Shown: positions 18,177-28,647, counted from the stretch's first letter. The stretch is DNA of 64,000 nucleotides from Blastococcus sp. PRF04-17 (GCF_023016265.1 NZ_CP095412.1:3410001-3474000), one strand, 5' to 3'. The notes: generated by a model from the sequence alone, not told the origin. Made by a program: numbers and translations.

Positions 18177-18193
18177 GCTTTTGTACCGAAGGC
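18177..18193. repeat. Intergenic copy of the GCTTTCGGTACCGAAAGC-like palindrome
   Basis: GCTTTTGTACCGAAGGC, flanked by CCCCGC and GCGGGT, resembles the two 18-mers in the E2 gene (52094-52111 and 52127-52144). The similarity continues to the right (GCGCGGG then TCGG/GCGG). It sits four bases after the acetoacetate-CoA ligase stop. Confidence 0.55.
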
Positions 18194-18299
18194 GCGGGTC
18201 GGTGGTCTCCATCACCTTCAGGGATGACGGCGGCATGCGGCGGGCATGGTCAGCGGCCAAGGTGTACGGAATCACCGCCCTCACCGAGGAGGACGAGCC

Positions 18300-19565
18300 A
18301 TGGCGACCGCCGACGAGACCTGGCAGCCCGAGCCGCCGGCGCTGCTGCCGCCCTGGCACACGCCCGAGCGGGAGAAGCTGCAGGAGCAGGCGCGCCGGTT
18401 CGCCATGGACGAGGTGCTGCCGGTCGCCAACGAGCTCGACCCGCAGAAGGGCGAGATCCCCGAGTCGCTGCTCGCCCGCCTCGCCGAGCTCGGCTACTTC
18501 GGCATCACGGTGCCTGCCGAGCAGGGCGGGCTGGGCCTGGGCGTGTTCGAGTACTGCATGGTCAGCGAGGAGCTGGCCCGCGCCTGGATGTCGACCGCCA
18601 GCATCCTGGCCCGCTCGCAGGGCCTCGGGACGGCGGTGGCCGACGCCGACCGCCGGCACGAGCTGCTGGCACGCAGCGCCCGCGGCGAGTGGATCGGCGC
18701 TATCGCGCTGTCGGAGCCCGACGCCGGCTCCGACCTGGCCGGCGTCTCGACCCGGGCCGTGCTGGACGGCGACGAGTGGGTGGTCACGGGGCGCAAGCGG
18801 TGGTGCGGCAACGCCAAGGCGGCCGACTTCATCCAGGTGCTCGTGCGGGAGCGGGACCCGGAGGACGGTGAGTCGCGCTCGGCCGGCCTGCTCAACCTGC
18901 TGCTCGAGAAGGAACGCGGAAAGTTCCCCGAGGGGTTGTCCGGCCACCCGATCGACAAGATCGGGTATCACGGTTTCCTGACCTGGGACCTCACCTTCGA
19001 CGGCGTCCGGATCCCGAAGGACAACGTCATCGACGAGGCGCGCGCCGCCCGCGAGGAGAGCGAGGAGGAGGGCCTCGACACGGCTGCCGCGAAGCAGGCG
19101 GGCTTCGCCGAGGCCCAGAAGTTCCTGAACACCGCACGGGTGCACACCGCCGCCCGTGCCGTGGGGCTGGCCCGTGCCGCGCTGGAGGATTCGATCGTCT
19201 ACCTGCAGGAACGGGAGCAGTTCGGCCATCCCATCGGCGACTTCCAGGCGCTGCGCTTCGCGGTCGCCGAGATGGCGGCGCAGATCGAGCAGTCGCGGGC
19301 CTTCTACCGCCAGGTGGCGCACCTGCTCGACCTCGGTCTGCCGGTGCACAAGGAGGCCTCGATGGTGAAGCTCGAGGCCACCGAGATGTCGGTGCGGGTG
19401 ACCAATCAGGCCATGCAGCTGCACGGCGGCAACGGCTACACCACCGAGCGCCAGGTCGAGCGGCACTGGCGTGACGCCCGGCTGACCACGATCTTCGAGG
19501 GCACCAGCGAGATCCAGAAGCGAATCATCAGCGACCGCCTGCTACCGCGCAGCCCCCTCGCATAG
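18300..19565 (+). CDS. Acyl-CoA dehydrogenase
   Basis: An FAD enzyme of 421 residues that introduces the alpha,beta double bond into acyl-CoA. The first signature is IALSEPDAGSDLAG (flavin/substrate contact); the C-terminal domain ends with QLHGGNGYTTERQVERHWRD and TIFEGTSEIQKR, whose Glu is the catalytic base of the short/medium-chain type. The ATG at 18300 follows a GAGGAGG ribosome binding site eight bases before. Chain preference is not predictable. The 3' end carries a 20-bp tandem duplication covering the stop codon. Confidence 0.94.
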   Translation: MATADETWQPEPPALLPPWHTPEREKLQEQARRFAMDEVLPVANELDPQKGEIPESLLARLAELGYFGITVPAEQGGLGLGVFEYCMVSEELARAWMSTASILARSQGLGTAVADADRRHELLARSARGEWIGAIALSEPDAGSDLAGVSTRAVLDGDEWVVTGRKRWCGNAKAADFIQVLVRERDPEDGESRSAGLLNLLLEKERGKFPEGLSGHPIDKIGYHGFLTWDLTFDGVRIPKDNVIDEARAAREESEEEGLDTAAAKQAGFAEAQKFLNTARVHTAARAVGLARAALEDSIVYLQEREQFGHPIGDFQALRFAVAEMAAQIEQSRAFYRQVAHLLDLGLPVHKEASMVKLEATEMSVRVTNQAMQLHGGNGYTTERQVERHWRDARLTTIFEGTSEIQKRIISDRLLPRSPLA

Positions 19566-19588
19566 TGGGCAGCCCCCTCGCATAGTGG
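19549..19588. repeat. 20-bp perfect tandem duplication across the acyl-CoA dehydrogenase stop
   Basis: GCAGCCCCCTCGCATAGTGG occurs at 19549-19568 and again at 19569-19588 without mismatch. The first copy encodes the last residues and TAG stop; the second is untranslated and runs into the hairpin that follows. Confidence 0.95.
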
Positions 19589-19618
19589 TTTCTCTCCGCG
19601 TCACGCGGTGAGACCACT
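19584..19618. terminator. Bidirectional hairpin terminator
   Basis: AGTGG...TCTCTCCGCG pairs with CGCGGTGAGACCACT around a TCA loop with one mismatch. It lies between the convergent acyl-CoA dehydrogenase and TetR genes and shares its CCGCGTCACGCGG centre with the hairpin at 21387-21424. Confidence 0.75.
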
Positions 19619-19621
19619 CCG

Positions 19622-20284
19622 TCACGGCCGGCGCAGGAGCCGCTCGAGGCCGTCGAGGATGAGCTCGAGGCCGAACTGGAACTCGTCGCCGAAGTCGTAT
19701 CCGGGCTGCAGCACGTGCTGGGTCGTCAGCTCGACGACGTGCGGGTAGGCGTCGGCGGGGAAGCCCGCGAAGATCTCGCGCGCCACCTGCGCCGTCTCCT
19801 CCGCCCCCTCGAACGGCAACCCGTTCTCCTGCAGCGCGAAGCCGTAGATGTAGCTGTCGAGGAGCGCGAACGCGTGCGCGGTCTGCGCGATCGTGAAACC
19901 TCCGCCCCGTAGCACGCCGATCACCGCGTCGTGGTGCGCCAGCGTCGCGGGGCCGGGCGAGGTCCGCGATTCCATGAGGCCGATCGCCCAGCGGTGCCGG
20001 CGCAGCACCCGGCGCACCCCAATCGCCCGCTCGCACATCGCCGCCCGCCAGCCCGCCGAAGCCGAGGGCGACCCGATCTCGGCGAAGACGGCATCGATCA
20101 TGCCGTCGAGGAGGTCGACCTTGTTCGCCACGTGGTTGTACAGCGACATCGCCTCCACGCCGAGCGCCTCGCCGAGCTTGCGCATGCTCAGCGCCTCGAT
20201 GCCCATCTCGTCGGCGAGAGCGACCGCGGTGTCGAGCACTCGTTCCCGGCTGAGCGGTGTCCTCGGCCGGCGGGCGGCGGTCAT
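19622..20284 (-). CDS. TetR-family transcriptional regulator
   Basis: A 220-residue repressor. The N-terminal helix-turn-helix (about residues 12-58) includes [28 protein letters not shown] and the recognition helix [12 protein letters not shown]. The C-terminal ligand domain is of the TetR_C_1 type, with [16 protein letters not shown] 20284. It is divergent from a quinone-oxidoreductase-type gene and faces a 31-bp palindrome, so it most likely represses itself and that gene. The ligand is unknown. Confidence 0.92.
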   Translation of the reverse strand: MTAARRPRTPLSRERVLDTAVALADEMGIEALSMRKLGEALGVEAMSLYNHVANKVDLLDGMIDAVFAEIGSPSASAGWRAAMCERAIGVRRVLRRHRWAIGLMESRTSPGPATLAHHDAVIGVLRGGGFTIAQTAHAFALLDSYIYGFALQENGLPFEGAEETAQVAREIFAGFPADAYPHVVELTTQHVLQPGYDFGDEFQFGLELILDGLERLLRRP

Positions 20285-20318
20285 GGCGTTCTCCTCGGTC
20301 GTCCGGTTCTTGACAAGC

Positions 20319-20349
20319 TTACAGCGTAAGTTCCAAACTTACGCTGTAA
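20319..20349. promoter_or_regulatory. TetR operator: 14-bp perfect inverted repeat, 3-bp spacer
   Basis: TTACAGCGTAAGTT at 20319-20332 is the exact reverse complement of 20336-20349. Each arm is itself a near-palindrome (CTTACAGCGTAAG), so two dimers could bind. A -35-like TTGACA at 20310-20315 abuts it. The element lies 35 bases from the TetR start and 22 from the oxidoreductase start. Confidence 0.85.
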
Positions 20350-20371
20350 ACCGACAGAGGGGACGGAGATC

Positions 20372-21383
20372 ATGAGGACCAGCGAACGCCCGGCGCAGGC
20401 CGCGACGATGACGGCGATCGTGCAGACGCGGTACGGCGCCGCGCCCGAGGACGTGCTGACCCTCGGAGACGTCGCGCGGCCGGTGGTGCGGGAGGGCGAG
20501 GTGCTCGTCCGGGTCCGTGCCGCGAGCGTGGACCGCGGCACTTGGCAACCTGATGGCCGGCCTGCCCTATCCCGCTCGTCTCGCCTTCGGCCTGCGTCGG
20601 CCGACGTTCATCAACCCCGGCCGGACCCTGGCCGGCACGGTCGACGTCGTAGGCCCCGGGGTGACCGGCTTCCACGTCGGCGACGAGGTGTACGGCACCG
20701 CGTCGGCCAACGGCACCTTGGCCGAGTACGCCGTCGCCCCTGCGAAGAAGCTCGCGCCGAAGCCGGCGAACCTCTCGTTCGAGCAGGCGGCGACCGTCCC
20801 CGTGTCCGGGAGCACCGCCCTGCAGGCGGTCCGCGACCACGCGCGGGTCCGGGCCGGGGAGAAGGTGCTGGTGATCGGCGCCTCCGGCGGTGTCGGCAGC
20901 TTCGCCGTCCAGATCGCGGTCGCGCTCGGTGCCGAGGTGACCGGGGTGGCCAGCGCCGCCAAGCTCGATGCGGTACGCGCCCTCGGCGCCGCGCGGGTGG
21001 TCGACTACCGCGCCGACGACCTCGGTGCCGGCCGGTACGACGCGATCGTCGACATCGCCGGCCGGCGCCCGCTCGCGCAGCTGCGGCCGACCCTCACGCC
21101 GAAGGGACGGCTGGTCATCGTCGGCGGGGAGACGGGCGGCCGGCTGCTCGACGGGCTGGGCCGTCAGTTCCGGGCGGCGCTGCTCTCCCCGTTCGTCGGC
21201 CAGCGGCTGGGTTTCTTCGTGAACAGGGAGAACGCCGAGGATCTGGGGGCCCTCACCGGATATATCGAGACGGGTGCGGTCACGCCGCTGCTCGACCGCA
21301 CCGTGCCGCTCGCGGAGACGGCGGCCGCCGTCCGGCAGCTGATCGACGGGCAGATCACCGGCAAGATCGCCGTCGCGGTGTGA
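20372..21383 (+). pseudogene. NAD(P)-dependent quinone oxidoreductase (MDR), one frameshift (+1)
   Basis: A zinc-independent medium-chain reductase/quinone-oxidoreductase of about 337 residues. It starts at ATG 20372, with GGACGGAG six bases upstream. The N-terminal GroES part (VLTLGDVARPVVREGEVLVRV, then SVDRGTW) breaks at 20546-20548. Removing one A from CAAC restores WHLMAGLPYPARLAFG and the remainder, with Rossmann motif VIGASGGVGSFAVQIAVALG. This is the only break in the window that needs a deletion rather than an insertion. The divergent TetR regulator probably controls it. Confidence 0.82.
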
Positions 21384-21386
21384 ACG

Positions 21387-21424
21387 GGAGTGGATCCCTC
21401 CGCGTCACGCGGAGGGATCACTCC
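21387..21424. terminator. Bidirectional hairpin terminator
   Basis: GGAGTG(G)ATCCCTCCGCG pairs with CGCGGAGGGATCACTCC across a TCA loop, with one bulged base. It separates the convergent oxidoreductase and GH13 genes, whose stop is at 21426. Confidence 0.85.
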
Positions 21425-21425
21425 A

Positions 21426-23496
<2,071 letters not shown>

Positions 23497-23620
23497 GGCG
23501 CCGACCGTATGACGCCGGCCAGACGGCCGCTGCTCGGGGCGCGTCCACCGCCGATGAGTAATGGGCGTGCGAACTGTCGTACCCGTCGTCGACCATGACG
23601 GGCGCCCCCGAAGGAGAACC

Positions 23621-24958
23621 ATGACCGCCCTGCCGCGCGCGCTCGCGCCCTTGCGGCTGCCTCACTACCGCCTGCTGGCGGCGTCGATGGCGCTGTCCCT
23701 GCTCGCGGCCGGGCTGTGGGCGGTCGCCGTCGTCTGGCAGGTGGTCGCGCTGCGCGGCGGCCCCGCGGCGCTGTCGCTCGTGGCCGCGCTGTCGGCCGGG
23801 GGCATGCTGGCCACGACCCTGCTCGGCGGGGCGCTGGCCGACCGGCTCCCACAGCGCCGCATCCTGCTGGCCACCGACGTGGTGCAGGGCGGCACCGTCG
23901 CGCTCGTCGCCGCGCTGTCCCTGACCGACGTCCTCCAGCTCTGGCACCTGGCCGCCGTGGCGCTGGTCGGCGGGCTGGCGATGGGCATGTACTACCCGGC
24001 GTACTCGGCACTGGTCCCCGCGCTCGTGCCCGCGGACGAGCTGCTGGCGGTCAACGGCCTCGAGGGCATGCTCCGGCCGGTGCTGCAGAACGCGGCCGGC
24101 CCGGCCGCGGCAGGGTTCCTGGTCGCCGCATGGTCGCCCGGCGCCGCCATGGCCGCCACGGCCGCGGCGTTCCTGCTCGCGGGGGCGTGTCTGTGGAGCC
24201 TGCCGACGACCCCGGTCCGCCGCGACCTGCCGGCCGGCGGCGAGGCGACCCCCGGGCTGCTGGCCGACGTCCGCGAGGGCTTCGTCTACATGGTCCGCAC
24301 GCCGTGGCTGCTCGCCACGCTGCTGTTCGCGTCGCTGATGCTGCTGGTCTTCATCGGCCCGCTCGAGGTGCTCGTGCCGTTTGCGATCAAGGACGCCGGC
24401 GGTGGTCCGACGCAGCACGGCTACGTGCTGGCCGCCTTCGGCGTCGGGGGTGCGGTGGGCTCGCTGGTCGTCGCGTCGCTGCGCCTGCCGCGCCGGTACC
24501 TGACGGTCATGAACCTGCTGTGGGGCCTGGGCTGCGTGCCCCTGGTCGTCTTCGGCCTCGGGGCCGAGCTGTGGCTCATGCTCGTCGCGGGCGCGGTCAT
24601 GGGCGCCACGTTCCAGGCCGGCATGGTCATCTGGGGCACGCTGCTGCAGCGGCGCGTGCCGCCCGAGCTGCTCGGTCGCGTGTCCAGCCTCGACTTCTTC
24701 GTCTCGCTGAGCTTCATGCCGTTGTCGATGGCCCTGGCCGGCACGGTGAGCCAGGTCATCGGGCTGACCACGACCTTTCTGGTCGCCGGGCTCGTCCCGC
24801 CGGTGCTCGCGGTCGTGGCGATCCTGCTCTGGCGGCTGCACGTCGACGAGCTCGAGCACCCCCTCGACTCGGGCCCGACGGACGGCGACGAGCGCCTCGA
24901 GCCGGCCATCCCGCGTCCCGCTGCCCCCGCGGACGACGTCCTGGTCGACCGCGTCTGA
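23621..24958 (+). CDS. MFS transporter (EntS/MFS_3-like)
   Basis: A 445-residue major facilitator with 12 predicted helices. The start follows an AAGGAGAA ribosome binding site. Helix 1 begins LLAASMALSLLAAGLWAVAVVW; the loop 2-3 motif is GGALADRLPQRRILLATD; the central loop lies about residues 200-220. The C-terminal ~40 residues are acidic and cytosolic. It resembles enterobactin-exporter-type MFS proteins, but the substrate cannot be assigned. It is divergent from the VOC-GH13 pair. Confidence 0.9.
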   Translation: MTALPRALAPLRLPHYRLLAASMALSLLAAGLWAVAVVWQVVALRGGPAALSLVAALSAGGMLATTLLGGALADRLPQRRILLATDVVQGGTVALVAALSLTDVLQLWHLAAVALVGGLAMGMYYPAYSALVPALVPADELLAVNGLEGMLRPVLQNAAGPAAAGFLVAAWSPGAAMAATAAAFLLAGACLWSLPTTPVRRDLPAGGEATPGLLADVREGFVYMVRTPWLLATLLFASLMLLVFIGPLEVLVPFAIKDAGGGPTQHGYVLAAFGVGGAVGSLVVASLRLPRRYLTVMNLLWGLGCVPLVVFGLGAELWLMLVAGAVMGATFQAGMVIWGTLLQRRVPPELLGRVSSLDFFVSLSFMPLSMALAGTVSQVIGLTTTFLVAGLVPPVLAVVAILLWRLHVDELEHPLDSGPTDGDERLEPAIPRPAAPADDVLVDRV

Positions 24959-25039
24959 TCCGAGGCGGGAGGGCGGTTCCCGGCATCCGCTGCTTGGATG
25001 GAGTCGGTGCCGGGACCGTCCTGGCCTGGAGGGAGCACC

Positions 25040-25417
25040 GTGGCCGAGCTGACCCGCCCGGACGTCGAGCCGCCGACCGGACCCGCGCCCGACGACCTGG
25101 TGATCGAGGACATCGTCGTCGGCGACGGGGCCGAGGCGGCCCCCGGCACGTTGGTGAGCGCGCACTACGTCGGCGTCACCCACGACGGCGGCGAGCAGTT
25201 CGACGCGTCCTGGGACCGGGGCGACCCGCTGGAGTTCCGGCTGGGCGTGGGCATGGTCATCCAGGGCTGGGACGAGGGCATCGCCGGCATGAAGGTCGGC
25301 GGCCGCCGGCGGCTGACCATCCCCGCGCACAAGGCCTACGGCGACCGCGGCGCCGGCGGCGTCATCCAGCCGGGCGCAACCCTCGTTTTCGTGGTCGACC
25401 TCGTCGGCGTCCGCTGA
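25040..25417 (+). CDS. FKBP-type peptidyl-prolyl cis-trans isomerase
   Basis: A single-domain cytosolic FKBP of 125 residues that speeds proline isomerisation. The FK506-binding-fold signature is complete: VSAHYVGVTHDGGEQFDASWDRG, the active-site VIQGWDEGIAGMKVGGRRRLTIP, then AYGDRGAGGVIQPGATLVFVVDL. The GTG at 25040 has a GGAGGGAG ribosome binding site, so it is preferred over an upstream in-frame ATG at 24998. No signal peptide. Confidence 0.95.
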   Translation: MAELTRPDVEPPTGPAPDDLVIEDIVVGDGAEAAPGTLVSAHYVGVTHDGGEQFDASWDRGDPLEFRLGVGMVIQGWDEGIAGMKVGGRRRLTIPAHKAYGDRGAGGVIQPGATLVFVVDLVGVR

Positions 25418-25493
25418 ACGGAGGCTCAGGAGCGAGGAAACTGAGCTCCCGAACCTTCGGAATGATTGAACGGACAACGAAGTTGGTCCGGGC

Positions 25494-26186
25494 ATGCAGG
25501 TAGAGGTCTGGTCCGACGTCGTCTGTCCGTGGTGCTACATCGGCAAGCGCCGGCTCGAGACCGCCCTCGAGCGGTTCCCGCACCGCGATCAGGTCGAGGT
25601 CGTCTGGCGGTCGTTCCAGCTGGACCCGTCCGTGCCTGAGGGTGAGACGCACCCGACGCTGCCGGCCCTGGCCGCTAAGTACGGCACCAGTCAGGACGCC
25701 ATGCGCGCCACCATGGCCCGCGTCGAGCAGATCGCCGCCGAGGAGGGCCTGGAGTACGACCTGGCCGACGGCATCAGCGGCAACACCCTGCGCGCCCACG
25801 AGCTGCTGCATCTGGCCGCCGAGCGCGGCCTCGGCGGCCAGGCCAAGGAGCGCCTGCTGCACGCCCACTTCGAGGAGGGGCGGTCGGTGTTCGACGTCGA
25901 CTCGCTCGTCGAGCTCGGCGTCGAGGTGGGTCTGGACGAGGCGGAGCTCCGCGCGGTGCTGAGCGACCGGCGCTACCTGACCGCCGTCCGCCAGGACGGC
26001 GCCACCGCCCAGGCGCTGGGCGCCACGGGCGTCCCGTTCTTCGTCGTCGACCGGAAGTACGGCGCCGCCGGCGCGCAGCCGGCCGAGCTGTTGCTGCAGA
26101 TCCTCGAGCGGGCCTGGGCCGACGCCCACCCACTCGTCACCGTGGCTGCCGCGGACGGCTGCGACGACGGCGGCTGCGCCGTCTGA
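25494..26186 (+). CDS. DsbA-family oxidoreductase, FrnE-like
   Basis: A 230-residue thioredoxin-fold protein with a helical insertion. The redox motif CPWC is at about residues 11-14 (WSDVVCPWCYIGKRRLE), and the cis-Pro loop is in GATGVPFFVVDRKY. FrnE-type proteins are cytosolic disulfide oxidoreductases linked to oxidative stress. The C-terminus has three more cysteines (CDDGGC) that could bind metal or exchange disulfides. ATG 25494, 76 bases after the FKBP stop. Confidence 0.92.
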   Translation: MQVEVWSDVVCPWCYIGKRRLETALERFPHRDQVEVVWRSFQLDPSVPEGETHPTLPALAAKYGTSQDAMRATMARVEQIAAEEGLEYDLADGISGNTLRAHELLHLAAERGLGGQAKERLLHAHFEEGRSVFDVDSLVELGVEVGLDEAELRAVLSDRRYLTAVRQDGATAQALGATGVPFFVVDRKYGAAGAQPAELLLQILERAWADAHPLVTVAAADGCDDGGCAV

Positions 26187-27155
26187 TCAGCCTCGGTCCA
26201 CGAGCCGGCTCGCCGCCCCGAGTGCCGCTTCCGCGGACGCGTCGAGCTCGCGGACGACGTCCGTCGCGGACCGTTCGGTCGTCACCAGTCCGACGGCCTC
26301 CCCGGCGTAGAGCGGTGCGTGCGCCGGGTCGCCGGTGCGCCTCGCCTCGACGACGAGCCGACGCGCGGCGTCGTCGGTGACCAGTTGGGCCTCCCGCCCG
26401 TGCCAGGCGCGGGAGAAGTCGTTGACCAGGGCGCGCCCCGGCCAGCGCTCCGGCCAGGCGATGCCTTCCGCGACGTCGAAGGCGCGGGTCAGCACCGTCT
26501 CGTCCCCGGTCGCCGCCCGGATGCGCTCACGCGCGGCAGCGGCATTGAGCCCTTCGGTGCAGGAGAGCAGCGCCGTCCCGACCCAGACGCCGGCGGCTCC
26601 GGCGACCAGCATCGCGGCCATCGCCCGGCCGGTCGCGATGCCGCCGGCGGCGACGACCGGACGGTCGGTGAGCTCGAGGACCTCCTGCAGCAGGGGGAGC
26701 AACGCCCGCTGGCCCGTGTGCCCTCCGGCCTCGGTGCCCTGGGCGACCAGCACGTCGACGCCCGCCTCGAGCGCCCGGCGGGCATCGGCGAGCGTGTTCA
26801 CCTGGGCGGCGACGGCGATGCCGGCGTCGTGCAGCGGCCCGACGTAGGGCGCCGGATCGCCGAAGGACATCGAGACCAGGCTCGGCTGGGCGGCCACCGT
26901 CGCCTCGAACAGCTCGGGGTGCTCGGTGAGCGTCCAGGTCATCAGCCCGACGCCGAACGGCAGCTCCGCCTCGGCGGGGATCGCGCTCTCCGAGGTCACG
27001 AACTCGGCGGTGTGCCGGCCGCTGACCCCGACCATGCCGAGTCCACCGGCTTCGGACACCGCGCGCGCCGTCGCACCACCCGCGACCCCGGCCATCGGCG
27101 CGCCGATGATCGGCGTCGTCAGGTCGAACCAGCGGGTGAGCGGTGTCCGGATCAT
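26187..27155 (-). CDS. NAD(P)H-dependent flavin oxidoreductase / nitronate monooxygenase
   Basis: A 322-residue TIM-barrel FMN enzyme of the 2-nitropropane dioxygenase family. It opens TRWFDLTTPIIGAPMAGVAGG and has EAGGLGMVG, the phosphate-binding VAQGTEAGGHTG, and VVAAGGIATGRAMAAML. It may oxidise alkyl nitronates or act as a general FMN reductase. Its stop directly abuts the convergent FrnE gene. ATG 27155. Confidence 0.92.
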   Translation of the reverse strand: MIRTPLTRWFDLTTPIIGAPMAGVAGGATARAVSEAGGLGMVGVSGRHTAEFVTSESAIPAEAELPFGVGLMTWTLTEHPELFEATVAAQPSLVSMSFGDPAPYVGPLHDAGIAVAAQVNTLADARRALEAGVDVLVAQGTEAGGHTGQRALLPLLQEVLELTDRPVVAAGGIATGRAMAAMLVAGAAGVWVGTALLSCTEGLNAAAARERIRAATGDETVLTRAFDVAEGIAWPERWPGRALVNDFSRAWHGREAQLVTDDAARRLVVEARRTGDPAHAPLYAGEAVGLVTTERSATDVVRELDASAEAALGAASRLVDRG

Positions 27156-27167
27156 CCGCCCATCGTG

Positions 27168-27410
27168 CTACTGCGTGGCCGGCCCGCCCTGCTCGGTGCC
27201 CGAGAGCCGCTTCAGGAACTCGTGGCAGCGCCTCGCGCGCGCCGAGTCCTGCTCCATGACGTCTCGGAAGAAGCCGGCGACGTCGTCCAGGCCCGCGTTC
27301 TCTGCGTCCCTGACGTACTGCCCGTAGTCGTGCCCGGCCTTGAGCGAGTGGTACTGCACGGAGACGAGGTCGTAGAAGACGTCCTCGAATCCGGTCTCAC
27401 CGGTGGCCAT
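27168..27410 (-). CDS. Small helical protein with ferritin-like residue pattern
   Basis: An 80-residue protein predicted to be two long helices. It shows a Glu/His-rich spacing like one half of a ferritin/rubrerythrin bundle: VSVQYHSLKAGHDYGQYVRDAEN, then FFRDVMEQDSARARRCHEFLKRL. The ATG at 27410 has a perfect GAGGAGGA ribosome binding site. Similar short actinobacterial proteins exist to my recollection, without known function. It lies between the flavin oxidoreductase and a small acidic protein on the same strand. A metal-binding role is inference only. Confidence 0.7.
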   Translation of the reverse strand: MATGETGFEDVFYDLVSVQYHSLKAGHDYGQYVRDAENAGLDDVAGFFRDVMEQDSARARRCHEFLKRLSGTEQGGPATQ

Positions 27411-27493
27411 GTGGTCCTCCTCGGTTCGGGAGCGGGTGACGGTCGCGGGCATACCCGGACCGGACCGCTCCGTCACGCCGGAGGCGCGGCCGC

Positions 27494-27712
27494 TCAGGCC
27501 GGCGGGGCCTCCGAGAAGGCGCCGCCGGTGACGTCGCCGCCGCCGGCCTCGTCCGCCTCCGTCCGGCTGGTGGCGAGCTCGTCCTCGCCGGTCGCCTCGG
27601 CGTCGTCCTCGCCCGATGCGAGGTCGGCTCCCTGGCCGGAGGCGCCCGGGTCGGCCTGCAGCGTGCGCGGGTCGTTGAGCGGGTCTGGGACGTCGGGATC
27701 GGTGACCGTCAT
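27494..27712 (-). CDS. Small acidic, disordered hypothetical protein
   Basis: A 72-residue protein rich in Asp, Glu, Ala and Gly with almost no hydrophobic core, so probably unstructured. ATG 27712 is the first start after the divergent ArsR regulator. It has no known domain, signal or helix. It is on the same strand as the small ferritin-like gene, 83 bases upstream of it. It could be over-predicted in such high-GC DNA. Confidence 0.5.
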   Translation of the reverse strand: MTVTDPDVPDPLNDPRTLQADPGASGQGADLASGEDDAEATGEDELATSRTEADEAGGGDVTGGAFSEAPPA

Positions 27713-27757
27713 GGCGTTCGCATGCCCCACGCCCGAGACCGCGAACCCTGGCGCAAC

Positions 27758-27777
27758 GCGTAACCCATGTGTTACGC
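27758..27777. promoter_or_regulatory. ArsR-type operator
   Basis: GCGTAAC at 27758-27764 and GTTACGC at 27771-27777 form a perfect inverted repeat with six bases between. The element ends eight bases before the ArsR GTG start, so bound repressor would block initiation on a near-leaderless transcript. Confidence 0.65.
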
Positions 27778-27784
27778 ATAAAGC

Positions 27785-28114
27785 GTGGAGGCGCTCGCGG
27801 CCCTGGCCGACCGGACCCGCCGGGAGCTGTTGCGGCTGCTGGTGGACGGCGAGCGGTCCGCGGGCGAGCTCGCCAGCCGCTTCCCGGTCAGCCGGCCGGC
27901 GGTCAGCCGGCACCTGCGGGTGCTGCGCGAAGCGGGGCTGGTCCGCGTCCGCAGCGACGGCAAGCGGCGGCTCTACGCGCTCGACCCGCGACCGCTGCGG
28001 GAGCTCGACGACTGGCTGGAGCCCTACCGCGACCTGTGGGCGCACCGGCTGGACGCACTGGACACCGAGATCGCCCGCGGACGCCGGGCACGAGGGGCAG
28101 GAGAGAGCAGATGA
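27785..28114 (+). CDS. ArsR-family transcriptional regulator
   Basis: A 109-residue winged helix-turn-helix regulator without metal-binding cysteines. The DNA-binding part reads ALADRTRRELLRLLVDGERSAGEL, then the recognition helix RPAVSRHLRVLREAGLV and the wing RVRSDGKRRLYAL. GTG 27785. Its stop overlaps the ATG of the SRPBCC gene (ATGA). ArsR-AHSA1 pairs are common; the regulator senses an unknown ligand and controls its own operon. Confidence 0.93.
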   Translation: MEALAALADRTRRELLRLLVDGERSAGELASRFPVSRPAVSRHLRVLREAGLVRVRSDGKRRLYALDPRPLRELDDWLEPYRDLWAHRLDALDTEIARGRRARGAGESR

Positions 28115-28647
28115 CCGAGGACCTTGCGACCCGGCGCGGCACGGTGACCCGGCGCGGCACGGTGACCCGGTGCGAGGACGGCCGGCAGCGACTGGAGTTC
28201 CGCCGGTCGTGGCCCGATCCGATGGAGGACGTCTGGGCGGCGCTCACCGAACCCGAACGCCTCGCCCGGTGGATCGGCCGGTACGACGGCGAGCGCCGTC
28301 CGGGCGGCACCGGCACCTTCTTCATGACCCACGAGGCGGGGGAGCAGACCGGCGAGCCGGCGACGATCGTCGAGTGCGACCCGCCCCGGCGGCTGGTCAT
28401 CGAGTGGGAGCAGCAGGACACCGACGCGTGGCGCATCGACCTGGACCTGTGGACCGAGGGCGGTCGCACCCACCTGCGGTTCGTGCAGGTGTTCCCGGCC
28501 GACGCCGACGTCGCCGACTTCGCGATGGGCTGGCACTGGTACCTGGACAAGCTCGCCGCCGAGGTCAGCGGCGGCGCGCAGCCCACCGGCGACTGGCAGG
28601 CGTTCGTCGCGGAGGTCGGGCCGGACTACGGCCGCGAGGGCGGGTGA
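28111..28647 (+). CDS. SRPBCC (AHSA1-like) domain protein
   Basis: A 178-residue START-like ligand-binding protein. After ~35 N-terminal residues the fold begins LEFRRSWPDPMEDVWAALTEPERLARW and includes HEAGEQTGEPATIVECDPPRRLVIEW, ending in a C-terminal helix (WHWYLDKLAAEV). The N-terminus contains a duplicated hexapeptide RRGTVT encoded by an 18-bp tandem repeat near 28131-28166. It is co-translated with the ArsR regulator. The ligand is unknown. Confidence 0.9.
   Translation: MTEDLATRRGTVTRRGTVTRCEDGRQRLEFRRSWPDPMEDVWAALTEPERLARWIGRYDGERRPGGTGTFFMTHEAGEQTGEPATIVECDPPRRLVIEWEQQDTDAWRIDLDLWTEGGRTHLRFVQVFPADADVADFAMGWHWYLDKLAAEVSGGAQPTGDWQAFVAEVGPDYGREGG

Noticed and set aside
27494-27712. 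Anti-restriction or DNA-mimic role for the acidic 72-residue protein
   Set aside because: Acidic composition alone is not evidence. No fold or conserved context supports it.
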